Assembly: GCA_034430425.1 (NCBI GenBank)
Contig: DAOUEK010000082.1
Span: forward strand, 1 to 22,627
Direction: 5' to 3'
DNA length: 22,627 nt
Source of the DNA: WVZH01 sp034430425
GTDB taxonomy: Bacteria > Chloroflexota > Anaerolineae > Anaerolineales > E44-bin32
Numbering within the stretch: the first letter of the stretch is position 1; each line of letters opens with the position of its first letter. Shown here piece after piece: positions 6,349 through 14,800 of this stretch. A program made the translations under genes and the position numbers. The notes beneath the pieces are model-generated. The model saw only the letters and a list, made by a program, of their open reading frames with translations, did not search any database and was not told the origin of the DNA.

Positions 6349-9300
6349 CTACGGCACTGTCTCGGTTGCTTCCGTCTTTTTGTTATTCCGTGAAAGCGGA
6401 TCCAGCAAGCTGTACATCACAGGCACGACAAGCAGGGTGAGAAGTGTGGAGGTGAACAATCCGCCAATCACGACAGTGGCCAGCTCGGCTGCTATCAAGG
6501 CACCCTCTGTGAAGCCCAGAGCCAGCGGCACCAGGGCCAGCATGGCGGCGATAGCTGTCATCAGGATCGGGCGCAGCCGGGTACGACCGGCTTCGATTAA
6601 TGCGTCACGAGTGTCCATGCCCCGCTTCTTGCGGTTATTTTGCACACGGTCGATGAGCACAATGGCGTTGGTCACCACGATGCCCACCAGCATCATCAAA
6701 CCTACCAACACGGAGATGCCAAGAACGCGATTGGTAATCCACAACGCCAGGGCAGCGCCGATGATGGCCACGGGCAGGCTGAAAAGAATGGTGAAAGGAT
6801 GTATGAAGGAACGGAAGGTGATCACCATGAAGAGATATACGGCTACGATGGAGATCAGCACCCCAACCACGGATTGGGCAAAACCTTCGGTCTGCATTTC
6901 GGATTGGAAACCTTCACTCACCGTAATGCCTGTTGGGGTAACTTCTTCCACTGCGGTTTTAGCTGCAGCGATCACGCCCATGGAATCCTCGCTTTCGAGC
7001 TCACCGGAGAAACTCACCGCCGGTTCGCCGTCGACGCGCAGGATCAGGTCTTGATTGGCCAGATTGCTGGTGACGTTTGCCAGACCATCGATTTTTTCCA
7101 ACGTGGTGATTGCCTGGTCATTGAAGGCGGCCAGATCGGCTTGGTCGCCCGAGATCACGAGTGAGAAACCGCCGAAAGCACTGCTGGTCAGCGTGCCGCT
7201 GGTCACAGTCACATTTTTAGGGCCAAAGTGTTCTTCGGCGAGTTGGCGTACTTCCGTGGTGAGAGCATCGATGTTGTCACCGTTCTCGATGCCAATTTCG
7301 ATGTTGGCCGCGCCCTGGTCGATCCCTGATCCAAAGAGGCTGGATTCCAGCCCGCCGCTCGCACCGACTTGAGTCATAACGACTCCAAGATTTTCCACCT
7401 CGGCCAGCTGTGTTTCGAATTCAGCCACGATAGCGTCTGTTTCGGCCATGGCAATGCCGTTGGGTAAGTCCACCTGGATCGAGATCTGTGGTTCTCCCAT
7501 CTCAGGCATAAAGGCGCGCGGCCGCTGTGCCAGGAGTGCCATGCTGCCGAGAAAGAGCACAAGGGCGACGATCAAAGTGATGGCACGGTGGCTCAACGCC
7601 CAGCGCAGGATAGGTGTGTAACCGGTTTGGAGTTTGGATTCTTGTTCTTCCGGCAATTGCTCCTTGCGGATAAACAGGAATGCCAGGGTGGGAACGATGG
7701 TGATGGCAATCAGGAAGCTGGAGAGCAATGCGTAGGTGACACTGATGCCAAACGGCAGGAAGAACTCGCCCACGATGCCGCCCAACAAGCCGACGGGCAG
7801 AAAGACGACCACCGTGGTCATGGTGGAGGCGAAGATGGCGATAGCCACGTCGCGTGTACCTTTCAACACCGACACTTTCATGTCTTCGCCGCGTTGGATG
7901 TGGCGGTAGATGTTTTCCAGCACCACGATCGAGTCATCCACCACGCGGCCGATAGCCACAGTCATGCCCGAAAGAGTCATGATGTTTAGCGTCATACTGG
8001 TGGGGAAGAGACGGGCGATCACGTTGACGATGGCACCTAAAACAGCGATGTCCTTGGTCGCTTCAACCAGCGGTTCGATTACCAGGTTGGTTACTGGCGG
8101 TAACCACTTGAAGAGCGCAAAGGCCATGAATACAGAGAGTGGGATGCTTACCGCTGTGACGAGGGTACTCTGCCAGGAAAGGCGGTACTTGCCGCGCACG
8201 AAGCCGCTGAGGAAGATCAGGATGACGATCACGGCGAAGATGGCGCCAAGACCACCCTCACTTGCCACACCGCTGATGGATTCTTCGATGAATGATGCTT
8301 GTTCGAAGGCTGCCTCTGATCGCAGTCCGTCGAATTCAGCTTCGAGTTCAGCCAGCGCATCGAAAACGGCGTGTGAAACGGAAACGGTATTCGCCTCGCT
8401 GTCCTTATAGATCACCAGCGAGAGGCTGGGCACGCCGTCCAGGCGGTTGATGGTTTCCGTGGGGAGGAATGTCTGCGAACTTCCTCCGGCTCCGCCTGCG
8501 ATTTCCGCCCGAAGGGTGGGGTCCAGGCTGGCCAGGAAATCACCCGGCAATACGGCGATCACTTGGGGAGAAAGCAGACGAAGGACTTCAGGGCTGAGAT
8601 TTTCCAGGAAGCCTTCTTCATTCGCAGTCAACCAGAGGATCACATCTGGAGTCAGGTCGGCGATGAGTTGGGGAGCTTGCGGGACGCCGTTCTGCAGCAT
8701 CATACTCAACAGTTCGCTGGCGCTGCTTGTGTATGCGCTTTCCATCAGGTCGGCGGCGGTTTCGAAGGTGGGCATGCCCGCCGAGCTGGATTCGATCCAA
8801 AGACCCGAGAGCGCAGGCGGCTCTTCGGGGACTGGTTGAACGCTGCTTCCACCAGCGGCCAGCGCACCCAGACCACCGGCAGGCTGTGCCAGTTGATCGA
8901 GTTCTTCCCGAAAGGCAGGATCGAGAGTTTCGATATAGCTGTCGGGCAACCAGGCGAGCACTTCGGGGGAGAAGGCGCGTAGATTATCCGGAGTCAACGC
9001 ATCAAGAAGCTGTGGGGCCATACTGACGATGCCCTGGATAATTTGCGGCGTGACGTCTGAAGGGACGTTCAAGACGATGCCCTGCATATCCCCGGCCATT
9101 TGCCACATCTCCGGCAGTATATTTTCCGCTTCGGCTTCGCTCGGCTCCGTGGTTTCCGCGGGCATTTCCTCCGCAGAGGGAAGCTCCTGACCGCCACTTA
9201 CCTGAACGTCCGCCACCCCGTCGACCTTTATAAGCTCGGGGACGATATCGGCTTCGATCAATGCTTTGAGTTCAGTCAGCGACAGTTGGTCTGAAGAGAC

Positions 9301-9738
9301 ACTCAATGCAGCCAAGGGCAGATCGGACATACTGAAGGTCAACAGTTCTGGGGGTTGTGTGCCCTCGGGGAAATCCAACACCTGCACCAGGTCGAGAATT
9401 TCCTCGCGAGTGGCTTCAATGTCGATGCCAAATTCGTTGTATACGACAACGACGGAAACCCCATTTGTGGTGGTCGATTCGATGTTGACGACACCCTCGA
9501 TATCAGCCACCGCTTGCTCGATGGGAATGGTGACTTCATTTTGCATCTCTTCGGGGCTGGTCCCTGGATTCATGGTAAGCAGGATCGATTGGGGAAACTC
9601 GATCTTGGGAAGCAGCTCCTGGTTGAGCTGCATGACGGCCAGAGCCCCTCCAGCAAGAACGAGGATGGATAGGGCGATTACGACCCACTTGAAACGCAGT
9701 GAGGCGCGTGTGATGCGGTCGATTAGTGATTCAAGCAC
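6349..9738 (-). CDS. RND-family efflux permease with remodelled periplasmic loops
   Basis: A 1129-aa polytopic permease of the HAE/AcrB superfamily. TM1 is at about 18-36. TM2-TM6 lie at about 497-690 and carry the proton-relay segment GRVVDDSIVVLENIYRH (D601, D602). The second half repeats the plan (TM7 about 719-737, TM8-TM12 about 955-1113, with VGIVVTNAIVLIDRV). Loop 1 contains porter-like edges (37-183 and 430-490), but residues 184-428 are a Glu/Pro-rich stretch plus two copies of a Leu/Pro-rich repeat (239-282 and 353-412). Loop 2 (740-955) is short. About 30 extra residues (about 550-580) precede TM4. The start is GTG with AAGGAG 9 nt upstream. It lies 98 nt after a winged-helix regulator gene, and no membrane-fusion or outer-membrane factor is nearby. 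It probably exports amphiphiles or lipids across a single membrane; the substrate is unknown. Confidence 0.9.
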   Translation of the reverse strand: MLESLIDRITRASLRFKWVVIALSILVLAGGALAVMQLNQELLPKIEFPQSILLTMNPGTSPEEMQNEVTIPIEQAVADIEGVVNIESTTTNGVSVVVVYNEFGIDIEATREEILDLVQVLDFPEGTQPPELLTFSMSDLPLAALSVSSDQLSLTELKALIEADIVPELIKVDGVADVQVSGGQELPSAEEMPAETTEPSEAEAENILPEMWQMAGDMQGIVLNVPSDVTPQIIQGIVSMAPQLLDALTPDNLRAFSPEVLAWLPDSYIETLDPAFREELDQLAQPAGGLGALAAGGSSVQPVPEEPPALSGLWIESSSAGMPTFETAADLMESAYTSSASELLSMMLQNGVPQAPQLIADLTPDVILWLTANEEGFLENLSPEVLRLLSPQVIAVLPGDFLASLDPTLRAEIAGGAGGSSQTFLPTETINRLDGVPSLSLVIYKDSEANTVSVSHAVFDALAELEAEFDGLRSEAAFEQASFIEESISGVASEGGLGAIFAVIVILIFLSGFVRGKYRLSWQSTLVTAVSIPLSVFMAFALFKWLPPVTNLVIEPLVEATKDIAVLGAIVNVIARLFPTSMTLNIMTLSGMTVAIGRVVDDSIVVLENIYRHIQRGEDMKVSVLKGTRDVAIAIFASTMTTVVVFLPVGLLGGIVGEFFLPFGISVTYALLSSFLIAITIVPTLAFLFIRKEQLPEEQESKLQTGYTPILRWALSHRAITLIVALVLFLGSMALLAQRPRAFMPEMGEPQISIQVDLPNGIAMAETDAIVAEFETQLAEVENLGVVMTQVGASGGLESSLFGSGIDQGAANIEIGIENGDNIDALTTEVRQLAEEHFGPKNVTVTSGTLTSSAFGGFSLVISGDQADLAAFNDQAITTLEKIDGLANVTSNLANQDLILRVDGEPAVSFSGELESEDSMGVIAAAKTAVEEVTPTGITVSEGFQSEMQTEGFAQSVVGVLISIVAVYLFMVITFRSFIHPFTILFSLPVAIIGAALALWITNRVLGISVLVGLMMLVGIVVTNAIVLIDRVQNNRKKRGMDTRDALIEAGRTRLRPILMTAIAAMLALVPLALGFTEGALIAAELATVVIGGLFTSTLLTLLVVPVMYSLLDPLSRNNKKTEATETVP

Positions 9739-9760
9739 AGTTATTATCTCCTTTTCTGCT

Positions 9761-9780
9761 ATCGCTGTTGAAACAGCGAT
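9761..9780. promoter_or_regulatory. Dyad upstream of the RND gene
   Basis: ATCGCTGTT and AACAGCGAT form 9-bp perfect arms around a 2-nt centre, between the regulator stop and the permease ribosome site. It may be an operator or an RNA hairpin that tunes expression within the operon. A lone TACCAAA at 9814-9820 on the plus strand resembles the motif repeated before the regulator gene. Confidence 0.45.
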
Positions 9781-9836
9781 GGTTTCGATTTATTTTCAAT
9801 ACGTTCCGCATAATACCAAAGTAGTATAGATATTCG

Positions 9837-10553
9837 TCATTCCAAAGCTTTGAGTGTCCCAAAGACCTGGAGTAACTGCGCTGCCAGCTGTCTGCGTTCT
9901 TTATCGCTCATGTTGATGACCAGTGCTTGGTAGCGTTTAACATGGACAATTAATTCGGCACTCCAGACTGGGTCATCCTTGTTCTCCTGCGCCAGGATGC
10001 CCATGGTAAATCCGCCAAGCAGGTTGAGGTTTACTCTACTGGCTTGATCCGTGGATGGCAGGATACTGGGAAGGAATTCAAGCAGCAGGTTGCGACCCGC
10101 GCTGCGACGCAAACGTAACGTCAGGATGGTCATAATTTCGACGCAGTCCTGCAGGGGGCTGCGGTTTTCGGGCGGCACGCGCGCCATGAATTCCTTAAGC
10201 AGCTCATCTGCTTCGAAACCGTCTTTGGCAAGCTTAACCATCACGCGTTCTTTGATTGCCGGCCATCCCTCACCGCTTTCCTTCATCGAGAGCGTTTCCT
10301 TCAGCTGGAGGGCACGCAGAGTGGGGATGAAGGTTATCTTCGATCTGCCAGGACCGGGTTTCTCCTTGACCTCGTACTGCGACGAAACAATCCCTTTCTC
10401 TTCCAATAGGCGCAGCATATCATAAGCGGTGATATCGCTCACGCCTAACTTCTTGGCGAGTTCGGAGTAATGTACGGGATCGGGTGAACCTTGAGAAAGT
10501 TCGATCAGTTTATCGAGGAAGTCGTTTTGACGCTGTGTCAGTTTCATAACCAT
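9837..10553 (-). CDS. Winged-helix transcriptional regulator, likely controls the RND permease
   Basis: A 238-aa protein. Residues 1-80 read as a winged helix-turn-helix: QRQNDFLDKLIELSQ helix, then HYSELAKKLGVSDITAYDML (recognition helix about 37-50), and a wing containing KPGPGRSKITFIPT. The remaining 150 residues look helical, with no known catalytic motif and no membrane segment; they probably form a ligand or dimer domain. I cannot place it in a named family, and a LexA/MarR-like fold is the closest look. The first in-frame ATG (MVMKL) is taken as the start; a second ATG two codons later is equally possible because neither has a strong ribosome site. It is the first gene of the operon with the permease. 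The ACCAA repeats in front suggest self-regulation. Confidence 0.75.
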   Translation of the reverse strand: MVMKLTQRQNDFLDKLIELSQGSPDPVHYSELAKKLGVSDITAYDMLRLLEEKGIVSSQYEVKEKPGPGRSKITFIPTLRALQLKETLSMKESGEGWPAIKERVMVKLAKDGFEADELLKEFMARVPPENRSPLQDCVEIMTILTLRLRRSAGRNLLLEFLPSILPSTDQASRVNLNLLGGFTMGILAQENKDDPVWSAELIVHVKRYQALVINMSDKERRQLAAQLLQVFGTLKALE

Positions 10554-10578
10554 ACCAATAAATTACCAAAATAACCAA
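10554..10578 (-). promoter_or_regulatory. Candidate operator: three ACCAA direct repeats in the regulator leader
   Basis: ACCAA occurs at 10554-10558, 10565-10569 and 10574-10578 on the plus strand (TTGGT on the transcribed sense). Start-to-start spacing is 11 and 9 bp, about one helical turn each, so all copies face the same side of the DNA. They lie between the predicted start site and the regulator ATG, where a bound protein would block transcription. TACCAAA also occurs at 9814-9820 ahead of the permease. Confidence 0.5.
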
Positions 10579-10590
10579 ATAATCCTGTGT

Positions 10591-10619
10591 AGTATAATTG
10601 CTTTCGGAGAGACCAACAA
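10591..10619 (-). promoter_or_regulatory. Sigma70-type promoter of the regulator-RND operon
   Basis: On the minus strand, TTGTTG (complement of 10614-10619) and TATACT (complement of 10591-10596) are separated by exactly 17 nt. The predicted start lies near 10584, giving a leader of roughly 30 nt that contains the ACCAA repeats. Confidence 0.6.
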
Positions 10620-10649
10620 GGGTGCCATGGTACTAGCCATGTGAATAGC

Positions 10650-10966
10650 ATGTCCGACAAATATCCATCCGACGTCCGGCAATCATCACCGAAGCAGAAT
10701 GGCGGACACTTTGGAATGAGACGCCGCTCGAAGATCGCAAGATCGAAGTTCGAGTGTTGGGTGCCACCCAGGAAGTGCGCGATCGAATCGGGTGGATCGG
10801 TTGGCGCTATATTCTGCCCACCTGAGGACGATTGCTCCGCATGCTGTCTGCACGGCGTGGATCGTTGAAGTCGATTCAGGGGTAACTCGATGCTCCGCCT
10901 GACATGTGGGAATTGCTGGGTTATGGGCTCTTCGTTGGTCGTAAGCGGGGTGAAAACGCTGCATAG
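10650..10966 (+). pseudogene. Frameshifted remnant of a small unknown gene
   Basis: No single frame is open, but one protein-like reading can be stitched across frames. ATG at 10650 gives MSDKYPSDVRQ. The next frame reads ITEAEWRTLWNETPLEDRK up to GWRYILPT and a stop at 10823. One base back, the frame continues LRTIAPHAVCTAWIVEVDSG. A +1 shift then gives DAPPDMWELLGYGLFVGRKR and a stop at 10964-10966. The two later shifts (-1 then +1) cancel. Joined, it is about 105 residues of plausible soluble protein rich in Trp and charged residues. I do not recognise the family. Alternatives are indel errors in the assembly, or chance. The minus-strand ORF across the same bases looks like a shadow. Confidence 0.45.
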
Positions 10967-11006
10967 GTACTTATGATGATGGGTTGCTTCTCCGTTTGTA
11001 AGCCAT

Positions 11007-11036
11007 TTGATAAGTCCGAGAGCACAGTTTTATGCT
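11007..11036 (+). promoter_or_regulatory. Candidate promoter of the SLH lipoprotein gene
   Basis: TTGATA (11007-11012) and TATGCT (11031-11036) are separated by 18 nt and lie about 85 nt before the GTG start. The hexamers are good but not perfect sigma70 matches. Confidence 0.45.
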
Positions 11037-11120
11037 ACTCTAGTACTATACGAATGGCATCCTCACCTTCATCTCGGATTACAAGCACAAAGGTTGCCCC
11101 AGGCCACAAGGAGGTGTCTT

Positions 11121-11528
11121 GTGGACCGAAGTATCATAGCTCTGATCTTCTCCTTTCTCATCATTTCGAGTGTTCTAACAGGATGTTCTGAGACTTTAGA
11201 TGTGGAAGCGGCTCATGTTTTCGATGATGTCCCTGACGATTGTACTTGGGGACATGCCATCCAAGTCTTGGGTTGTAAGGGCTACGTATGTGGGAAAGAG
11301 GAGAATACGTTCGACCCGCAAGCGACGATCAGTCGCGCCGAAATGGCCGTTCTTCTGGTAAGGGCCAAATTCGGACCGGAATATGTTCCTGAAGCCACAT
11401 CAAACCCATGGTGTCAATGCTGGATTGATAAAGCCGTGGCGGAAGAACTGATGAGCCCGGTTGGAGATCCAACGGTGCCGGCGACTCGGGCGGACGTGAC
11501 CACGTTGATGTGGCTGATGGGGCAATAA
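11121..11528 (+). CDS. Small SLH-domain lipoprotein
   Basis: A 135-aa exported protein. The chosen start is GTG, with AAGGAGG 6 nt upstream. It gives a clean lipoprotein signal (MDRSIIALIFSFLIISSVL, then LTGC with Cys22); a longer reading from 11007 would bury the signal. One S-layer-homology repeat is clear (about 32-76: VFDDVPDDCTWGHAIQVLG, then a TFDPQATISRAEMAVLLVRA-type end). A second, degenerate one follows (about 90-134: CWIDKAVAEELM, ATRADVTTLMWLM). SLH domains hold proteins on the cell wall through secondary polymers. It has several Cys pairs (CKGYVC, CQC) that are unusual for SLH and could form disulfides. It carries no catalytic module, so it may be a wall-membrane tether. It is transcribed alone. 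Confidence 0.8.
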   Translation: MDRSIIALIFSFLIISSVLTGCSETLDVEAAHVFDDVPDDCTWGHAIQVLGCKGYVCGKEENTFDPQATISRAEMAVLLVRAKFGPEYVPEATSNPWCQCWIDKAVAEELMSPVGDPTVPATRADVTTLMWLMGQ

Positions 11529-11841
11529 AGCGCAAGGATTCCGGCCGGAATTAAATGATTCGATCCTCTAATCTACAGGGGTGATTTCGAATCTGGACAG
11601 TGCGCAGTACATTCGCATCCTAATCTGCTTATTCATCCCCGCGCGTATCGTTTGCTGGAAAATAAATATCCTCCGTTTATATTGTGCGTATACGGGATAC
11701 TTTGCGTTGTCCTGATTGACGTTGCGCATTCCTGTCACAATTGGGCAGGTTCCTTCGTTGCAATAATAAGTGGTATCCAGATACACTTGTCTTTTTCGCG
11801 ACCCGATGCTCCATCGCACAGTAAACGCAGGAGGAAATGTG
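11529..11841. other. Intergenic leader of the CSLREA gene
   Basis: No gene is supported here. A perfect 14-nt palindrome (ATTCCGG/CCGGAAT, 11538-11551) follows the SLH gene and may help end its transcript, though it lacks a loop and a T-run. TTCATCCCCGCG(C)GTAT at 11632-11648 matches 493-509, ahead of the nuclease gene, with one mismatch. The minus-strand ORF that covers this stretch has no ribosome site and overlaps the signal peptide of the next gene. Confidence 0.55.
11758..11787 (+). promoter_or_regulatory. Candidate promoter of the CSLREA protein gene
   Basis: TTGCAA (11758-11763) and TACACT (11782-11787) are 18 nt apart and end 54 nt before the ATG. The match is moderate and no other pair nearby is better. 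Confidence 0.35.
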
Positions 11842-14800
11842 ATGATTTGCCCCAGATGGTTACGAGCATATCGAATATCTTTACTAAGAAGCTTTACCAT
11901 CCTTTCTTTGTTTTTCGGTTTTATTGCCGTACCGCAGCCAGCGGAAGCAGCTGTTTACGTGGTCAACGACCTGGGGGATTTCTACAATGGGGGCTGCGAA
12001 GTCGGCAGCTGCACGCTGCGCGAGGCGATCATTGCGGCGAATACCAATTGGGGGCCAGACACGATCCAGATCAGCATCGCCAGCGGCAGTCCGAACTGGG
12101 TGATCTGGCTGGACGGCGAGCTTCCAGCAATTACAGACGATGATACGACGATCGACGCCACAACGATGCCGGAGTTCCTCGGCGGACCTTCAGTGGTGCT
12201 TGTCGGTGATGATGAAATTTCCTACGCTTTTGATTTACGATCGAACGGGAACACGATCCGCGGATTTAAATTTTCGAGCTTCTGGGGTGGTGACGAAGGC
12301 GCCCCGATCATCGTGCATGGGGATAATAACAATATCGAGGGCAATGTCATGCCCAACAGCACCCATGGGATTATTCTCGATGGGGATGCCAATCGCATCG
12401 TCGACAACTTGATCGGTGTGATGCCCTGGGGTGATGCAAGTGCCAACGACTCGCACGGCATTGTGATCCGGGGCAGTCGAAATGTCGTCGAGAACAACGT
12501 CATCGCCTTCAACGGCGGGGCGGGGATTTATCTGCCGGAAGACCGCGGATTCGACCAGAACACCTTCAGTCGGAACAGTATCTATGAAAATGAAGAATTG
12601 GGGATCGACATCAATGACAATAATTCTGAGATCGATCCTCCCGACTTGATCTCGGTAGGTTTGACGGAAGTAAGCGGGGAGGCTCCTTGCCGCGGCTGTA
12701 CGGTGGAAGTGTTCCTGGCCGATCCCGATCCCAGCGGATACGGTGAGGGCATGACGTTTCTGGGATCGGGGGATGCGGACAGTGTGCGTGACTTCAGCAT
12801 AAGTCTGGACCCGCCGGTGGAGGACTGCGATCCGATCACCGCCACGGTAACCGATTCCATGGGCGATACGTCCGAATTTGCTTCGAATCAGCCTGCAGGC
12901 GACTGTATGATGTTCGAAGCGCCGCCGCTCTACGAACCGTATCTCACCGTGAATACTACGGATGATGATGATGACGGTTACTGCACGGAGGACCACTGCT
13001 CGCTGCGCGAGGCGATTAACTACGCCAACGAGCATCCCGGGAGTGATACGATCACCTTCGACATCGACGGCCTACTGCCGCATACCATTCGAATTGAAGG
13101 TTACCCCGCGTTACCAAGGATCACCAACGATCACACGGTGATCGACGGCACCAGCGAGCCAGATTACCATGGCTCACCGGTCGTGCGCATAGTAAGCTTG
13201 GAACCGGTGAGTCAAGCCGGGCTTGCTCTCGAATCCTCTCACAATGCCATCCGCGGGTTGAGCGTGGAGGGATTTGGTGTGGTGCAAACAGGAAGTTATG
13301 CGGGGATTTTCGGTGTGGGCATCACTGTGGGAGGAAGTTGGAATTTTATTGAAAATAATGTCATTGTCGGTAGCGGCTTTGGCATTGCCTTGAGAGGCAA
13401 TCACAACACCATCCAGGGTAACACAATCGGCAGCGGTGAGGCGGGAGATGACAATGGGAATCTCTCGGATGGGGTCGTCGTTACCGGGCATGACAATATG
13501 ATCGGTGGAACTGGTTCAGGGGAAGGCAACTTGATCTCGGGGAATGGACGGCACGGGATCGAGCTCTACTTCACAGAAGGCAATGTGGTCATGGGTAATA
13601 TCATTGGCGCCGATGCGAGTGGGACTGTTGCCATCCCCAACGAATTGGACGGCATCTTCACTCAAGCGGACAACCTGACGATCGGCGGATTGGGCGCCGG
13701 CGAAGGAAATATAATCTTCGGCAACGGCCGGCATGGCGTCTACCTGTACGACACCTCAGGTCCGGCGACGCTGTCCGGCAATACAATCCGGGATAACACC
13801 GAATTCGGTATTCTTGTGGACAGCCTCGTGTTTAACGTGCACACTTTCACGCAAAACAGCATCTACGGTAACGGCGACCTGGGCATCGAAACCAATCGCC
13901 ACGACGATCACACTCCGCGCATCGATTCCGCCACGGAAACACATGTCGAAGGGTTCGCCTGTCGCGGCTGTCTGGTGGAAGTTTTTCTGGCCGCATCGGA
14001 TCCCAGCGGCTACGGTGAGGGCAGGACCTTCCTTGGGGAAGACCATGCGGACATCGCCGGAAACTGGGAGTTGGACATCAGCGGCATAGAGACCTGCGAT
14101 GCGATCACGGCAACCGCAACCAACGCAGATGGTGAGACATCAGAGTTCGCCGAGAATCGTCTGGCGCGCTGCTACAGCCTGCCGGGACGGCCAATGTCCG
14201 CTTTCGGTTTGCTCGGCCTTGCCTTGCTGGGCGGCCTTTTGGTCCTGGTGCGTGTGGTCTGGCCGGAGGCTCCGGATAGACTTGTACCAGTCGGCTTGGC
14301 AGCAGGCTTTGTGGGGCTGCTGGCGGTTTTCCTGTTGGTGTTGATCCTGCCGAATTTCCAGTTGACGATGGACGCTGATATGGGTGGAGAGGCTGCTCCG
14401 CCTGAACCACTGCCTGCATGTACAGAATATCTCGAAGCGGATGGCTTCACACCTTTGGACGGCACTGTCTTCGCCATCGACGATGACCCCAGCATGGCGT
14501 GGCAGCTGACCGATGATACGGACGAAGCATCTCGCTGGCGGGTGGAATTGCGCACACCCGATCAAACCTTGCACAGTCTTACAACGGACGAAAGCAGTTT
14601 ATTGCTGTCCGAGTTTGGCGTAGAAGCGCGCCCGGGAGGCCGCTACGAATGGCGTCTCTACGGCGAGTTACCCGCAGGGAATGGAGCAGGGGATGCGATC
14701 TGCAATGCGGATGCGGTGCGTTGGTTCTACTTCGAAAACCCGGCGCTCGAGGCGCAAACGGATATGATCGAAGAATCAGATGAAGAACCACCGGATGAAG

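Noticed and set aside
10641..10868. 75-codon plus-strand ORF from GTG
   Set aside because: Only its first residues (MSDKYPSDVRQ) look protein-like; the rest is Cys/Ser/Arg-rich out-of-frame reading of the frameshifted remnant.
11568..11900. 110-codon minus-strand ORF upstream of the CSLREA gene
   Set aside because: No ribosome site; it runs antisense across the start and signal peptide of a well-supported gene; composition is not convincing.
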